Shown here: one piece after another, positions 61,528 through 64,000 of the stretch
Layout of the letters: every line of letters starts with the position of its first letter
How positions within the stretch are numbered: position 1 is the first letter of the stretch
The notes under the pieces: generated by a model
The model's input: only the letters and a program-made list of their open reading frames with translations
Database searches by the model: none
Told to the model about the DNA's origin: nothing
Program-made: the position numbers and the translations under genes
Assembly (NCBI RefSeq): GCF_014643835.1
Contig: NZ_BMKD01000004.1
Location: 372,001 to 436,000 of the forward strand
DNA from: Mucilaginibacter rubeus
GTDB lineage: Bacteria > Bacteroidota > Bacteroidia > Sphingobacteriales > Sphingobacteriaceae
Direction: 5' to 3'
Length of the DNA stretch: 64,000 nt

Positions 61528-62625
61528 TTATTTTTTACCTGTAACACTACTTATCGCATCCCCCACCTCATGACCTGCCGCGGCTTTAAAATTAAAGCCC
61601 AATAAATTGGCTATGGTTTGAGCCAGCTGCTTATGATAAGTTGTTTCACCTTGTTTCATTTCGCCCGAGGCAGGCGTATCCGGACCGATAACTGCAAACC
61701 AGGTTTGCTCTGAATGCAACACGTCCGACCCATGGTCATGCCATTTCTTCATCGGCTCATCTCCCCTGCCGTGGTCGCAGGTAATGATCAGGGTAGTTTT
61801 GTTTTTATAAGCAGGCTCTGACTGGATATAATCCCAAAGTTGTTTTATAAAGCCATCTTCCTGTTTAATACGGTCAAGGTAAAACTTATAATTGCCTGCA
61901 TGGGCCATATCATCCGGTTCATCAAACGATATATATAATGCCCGCGGCTTGTATTGCATCATATAGTTTTTGGCAAACTCAAATGTCAGGAAGTCGATGC
62001 GGGTTGAATCGCTGATATAACGCGGTGCTTCCAATTGCAGTTCATTCAAGTATTTCAGGCGGTCGTTCATACCAGGAACATCCAGAGGCATAAAACCGGC
62101 GTTAACTAAAATACCGGCACGTTTCGGGCTTAAGATCTGCGAAAAACGTTCCCACGATGCAAATGCGGCTACCTTGTTTTCAAAACCTTTTTGCTTATTC
62201 AGAAATTCAAGCAGGTTCATGTTGGGGTTATAGATCCCATCGTTGGTGTTCATCCGCTTATCGGGGAAACCGGTAAATATTTCATTGTATCCCGGGTATG
62301 AAAAATGATACGGGTTGGCTACTTCATCCTTGCAGCCCAAATCACGGTTTCCATACAGTTGTCCTTTTTCAACTACCGTGTTCCAAAAAAAAGGCATCAG
62401 CAGTTTTCGACGATCTGAGATTGCGTCGGCCCAGAAATTTTTACGCACCTCATTTTTATCATACGTATCATTTGAATTGATGATGGCCGAATCGGCACCA
62501 CGGAAAACCTCCTGCCAGCGTAAACCATCGATGGTGACAATAACTACATTTTGAGTTTTGCGCGTTTGTGCAAAGAGGAGGGTAAAAGATGCTGAAAACA
62601 GCATCACTAAGATCAGCTTTTTCAT
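61528..62625 (-). CDS. Exported alkaline-phosphatase-superfamily phosphodiesterase
   Basis: A 365-residue protein with signal peptide KKLILVMLFSASFTLLFAQ. Metal-binding motifs are VIVTIDGLRWQEVF (first Asp), SFDEPDDMAHAG (Asp, His), ITCDHGRGDEP and WHDHGSDV (Asp, His). The nucleophile Ser or Thr likely lies in YHFSYPGYNEIFTGFP. It fits the sulfatase/phosphodiesterase (NPP-like) branch rather than classic PhoA. Likely releases phosphate or a phosphodiester head group outside the cytoplasm. Confidence 0.9.
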   Translation of the reverse strand: MKKLILVMLFSASFTLLFAQTRKTQNVVIVTIDGLRWQEVFRGADSAIINSNDTYDKNEVRKNFWADAISDRRKLLMPFFWNTVVEKGQLYGNRDLGCKDEVANPYHFSYPGYNEIFTGFPDKRMNTNDGIYNPNMNLLEFLNKQKGFENKVAAFASWERFSQILSPKRAGILVNAGFMPLDVPGMNDRLKYLNELQLEAPRYISDSTRIDFLTFEFAKNYMMQYKPRALYISFDEPDDMAHAGNYKFYLDRIKQEDGFIKQLWDYIQSEPAYKNKTTLIITCDHGRGDEPMKKWHDHGSDVLHSEQTWFAVIGPDTPASGEMKQGETTYHKQLAQTIANLLGFNFKAAAGHEVGDAISSVTGKK

Positions 62626-62643
62626 AGGTCGTGTTTAATCAAT

Positions 62644-62668
62644 AAAGGCCCCAAACTAAGGGGCCTTT
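62644..62668 (-). terminator. Hairpin after the SusD gene
   Basis: AAAGGCCCC (62644-62652) and GGGGCCTTT (62660-62668), 7-nt loop, followed on the minus strand by TATTGATT. Upstream of the phosphatase gene, so it may only attenuate transcription into that gene. Confidence 0.7.
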
Positions 62669-62690
62669 ATATAGTGTTATTTACGGTTTG

Positions 62691-64000
62691 TTATTTAAGC
62701 AACCACATGATGCCATTGATATCATCACTGCCGCCAAACTGGCTTGTTAATGCCGCTTTGTAATTTGTAGCGTTAACAGTACGCTCTGACTGCGGATATT
62801 CAAAACGTGTAGGGATACGGCTGCTATTACCCGTCCCCGGCCCGGTAGTGAATGCAGGTACACCTGTACGACGATAAGTGAAATATGACTCAAGGCCTGA
62901 GTGACGGAACAACGCGAGATATTTTTGCTGTAATATTTGTGTAAGACCTGTTGCACCGTCGGCATATTTTACAGCAGGTTGCGCATAGTAGGTTGTCCAG
63001 TTAACAGTAACCGGGAACACATCATAGCTCGACTGGTCGGCTGGACCTTTGGTTGCGCCCGGTCTGTAAAAGTATGCCGAAAATATACTTGAACCGGCAA
63101 CTGTTGGGATACCATAATACTGGTACGATGCCTGGATACCATTAATATAATAGGTTTCGGCATTGCCTGTTGCCCAGCCGCGGTTAATACCTTCGGCAAT
63201 ATTGAACATCAATTCAGGGTAGCCTATCTGGATACTTGGCTCGCCTATATAAGTTGAATAAAAGTGTTTACGGTTAATGAACGAGTAGCGCTGTAAGGTT
63301 GCATTGTTATACATCACACCAAGGTCAAGACCCGGATCGGCACCTACAAATGAATCAAAACTTGTTGGGCTTTGTTTCAGCGTATCAACCAAATAACGTG
63401 AAGGCTCTGCAGTTACAAAAACCCTTGGATCTTTAAATTTAGTAAGCAAACCGATATAAGTTGCCGATGAGTTTTGCCTTGATCCGTTTTGACCAAAGTT
63501 ATCCGGGTTTTGAGGATAGTAGTTACTCGGCGCTACAAATTTATATTGCAGGTTATCGTCATTGCTGGTCATCAGCGGGTATTTAGTTGGATTACCAACA
63601 ATAGCCGCAAATTGTGCTTTTACATCAATATCAGCTGTTTTTTTACTTAATGCAAGCAATAACCTGATGTGGAAACTGTTTACAGTTTTTTGCCACTTTG
63701 TAAGATCATTACCAAAGTAGATATCGTTTGACAAAGCGGCACCAACCCCTGTACCGCCCGAATTTGGATCGGCAATCAGTTTGGTTAAGTCGGCATTAGC
63801 GGCTTCAAGCCATGCTAAACATTGTACCATTACATCTTTCTGCGCATCATATTTGGGAGTAAGGTTATCCAGGCCTTTCAACGCATCGGTCATTGGGATA
63901 TCACCTTCTTCGAGGCTCATTTTGCTGAAGAAGTAAGCCCTGAAAAATTTACCCATAGCTTCATACGGGTTAACGGCAGCGCCACCGGTTGCTGCAGCAC
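62691..64000 (-). CDS. SusD/RagB-family nutrient-binding lipoprotein (5' end outside window)
   Basis: At least 436 residues; the frame stays open through the right edge, where it reads AAATGGAAVNPYEAMGKFFR. Features of SusD-like proteins are visible: AKFFRAYFFSK-type TPR helix, WQKTVNSFHIRLLLALSK, GYPELMFNIAEGINRGWATG (the conserved 'EA-N-RG' helix) and GLESYFTYRRTGVPAF near the C-terminus with RIPTRFEYPQSE. SusD proteins sit on the outer membrane above a SusC transporter and bind the nutrient. The SusC gene should lie just beyond the window. Followed by phosphoester hydrolase genes, so the nutrient may be a phosphorylated compound. Confidence 0.93.
   Translation of the reverse strand, partial: AAATGGAAVNPYEAMGKFFRAYFFSKMSLEEGDIPMTDALKGLDNLTPKYDAQKDVMVQCLAWLEAANADLTKLIADPNSGGTGVGAALSNDIYFGNDLTKWQKTVNSFHIRLLLALSKKTADIDVKAQFAAIVGNPTKYPLMTSNDDNLQYKFVAPSNYYPQNPDNFGQNGSRQNSSATYIGLLTKFKDPRVFVTAEPSRYLVDTLKQSPTSFDSFVGADPGLDLGVMYNNATLQRYSFINRKHFYSTYIGEPSIQIGYPELMFNIAEGINRGWATGNAETYYINGIQASYQYYGIPTVAGSSIFSAYFYRPGATKGPADQSSYDVFPVTVNWTTYYAQPAVKYADGATGLTQILQQKYLALFRHSGLESYFTYRRTGVPAFTTGPGTGNSSRIPTRFEYPQSERTVNATNYKAALTSQFGGSDDINGIMWLLK

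Noticed and set aside
1-64000. CRISPR array, tRNA, rRNA or prophage
   Set aside because: No regular direct-repeat/spacer pattern, no tRNA arm motifs and no phage structural genes were seen. A tRNA scan would be the decisive test.

Overview
The window looks like chromosomal DNA of a Bacteroidota bacterium, most likely a Sphingobacteriaceae member close to Mucilaginibacter or Pedobacter. This rests on several things seen here: a SusD/RagB-family lipoprotein gene, Bacteroidota-type promoters (TTTG, about 19 nt, TAnnTTTG), almost no Shine-Dalgarno sequences, the ribosomal gene order, and the frequency of secreted glycosidases and 'AQ'-type signal peptides. No tRNA, rRNA, CRISPR array or prophage was recognised. 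The genus is inference.

Layout. 1-7.5 kb: the end of a sensor kinase, a small secreted protein, an acyltransferase, and a divergent pair of secreted glycosidases (GH42, GH43). 7.5-16.6 kb: accA, a decayed REP-associated tyrosine transposase surrounded by four REP units, a small helix-hairpin-helix protein, a bestrophin, leuS and dnaK. 16.8-18.5 kb: a protein made of exactly five 19-residue repeats, a toxin-antitoxin pair with a frameshifted YoeB-like toxin, and a GNAT acetyltransferase. 18.6-34.1 kb: one long minus-strand block of 28 ribosomal, secretion and transcription genes from rplC to rplQ, starting at a near-perfect promoter. 34.4-35 kb: a VapBC-type module. 35-45.8 kb: a membrane glycosyltransferase, a TPR protein, a repeat-rich zone containing a truncated OsmC-like gene, two small regulated units with visible operators (HxlR target and SRPBCC gene), an ATP-grasp protein and an NHL/TIG lipoprotein. 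46-58.6 kb: two orphan hypothetical genes, a prephenate-dehydrogenase-like enzyme, Nudix, LiaF-like/PspC envelope genes, SDR, MlaE/MlaF, an rRNA-type methyltransferase, a lipoprotein and a Gfo/Idh oxidoreductase. 58.8-64 kb: a minus-strand set around phosphoester hydrolysis (metallophosphoesterase, cupin, GDPD, alkaline-phosphatase-superfamily enzyme) behind a SusD-like gene cut by the window end.

The most unusual signals are in the non-coding DNA. Five of the six longest gaps inside the ribosomal operon, and several gaps elsewhere, hold a long imperfect inverted repeat made of short degenerate words repeated in tandem. Each locus has its own word but the architecture is the same. A 56-bp hairpin element occurs twice 32.6 kb apart with its 30-nt interior almost unchanged. 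A 27-bp perfect inverted repeat abuts the break point of the OsmC-like gene. These may be separate repeat families, and some may be undescribed.
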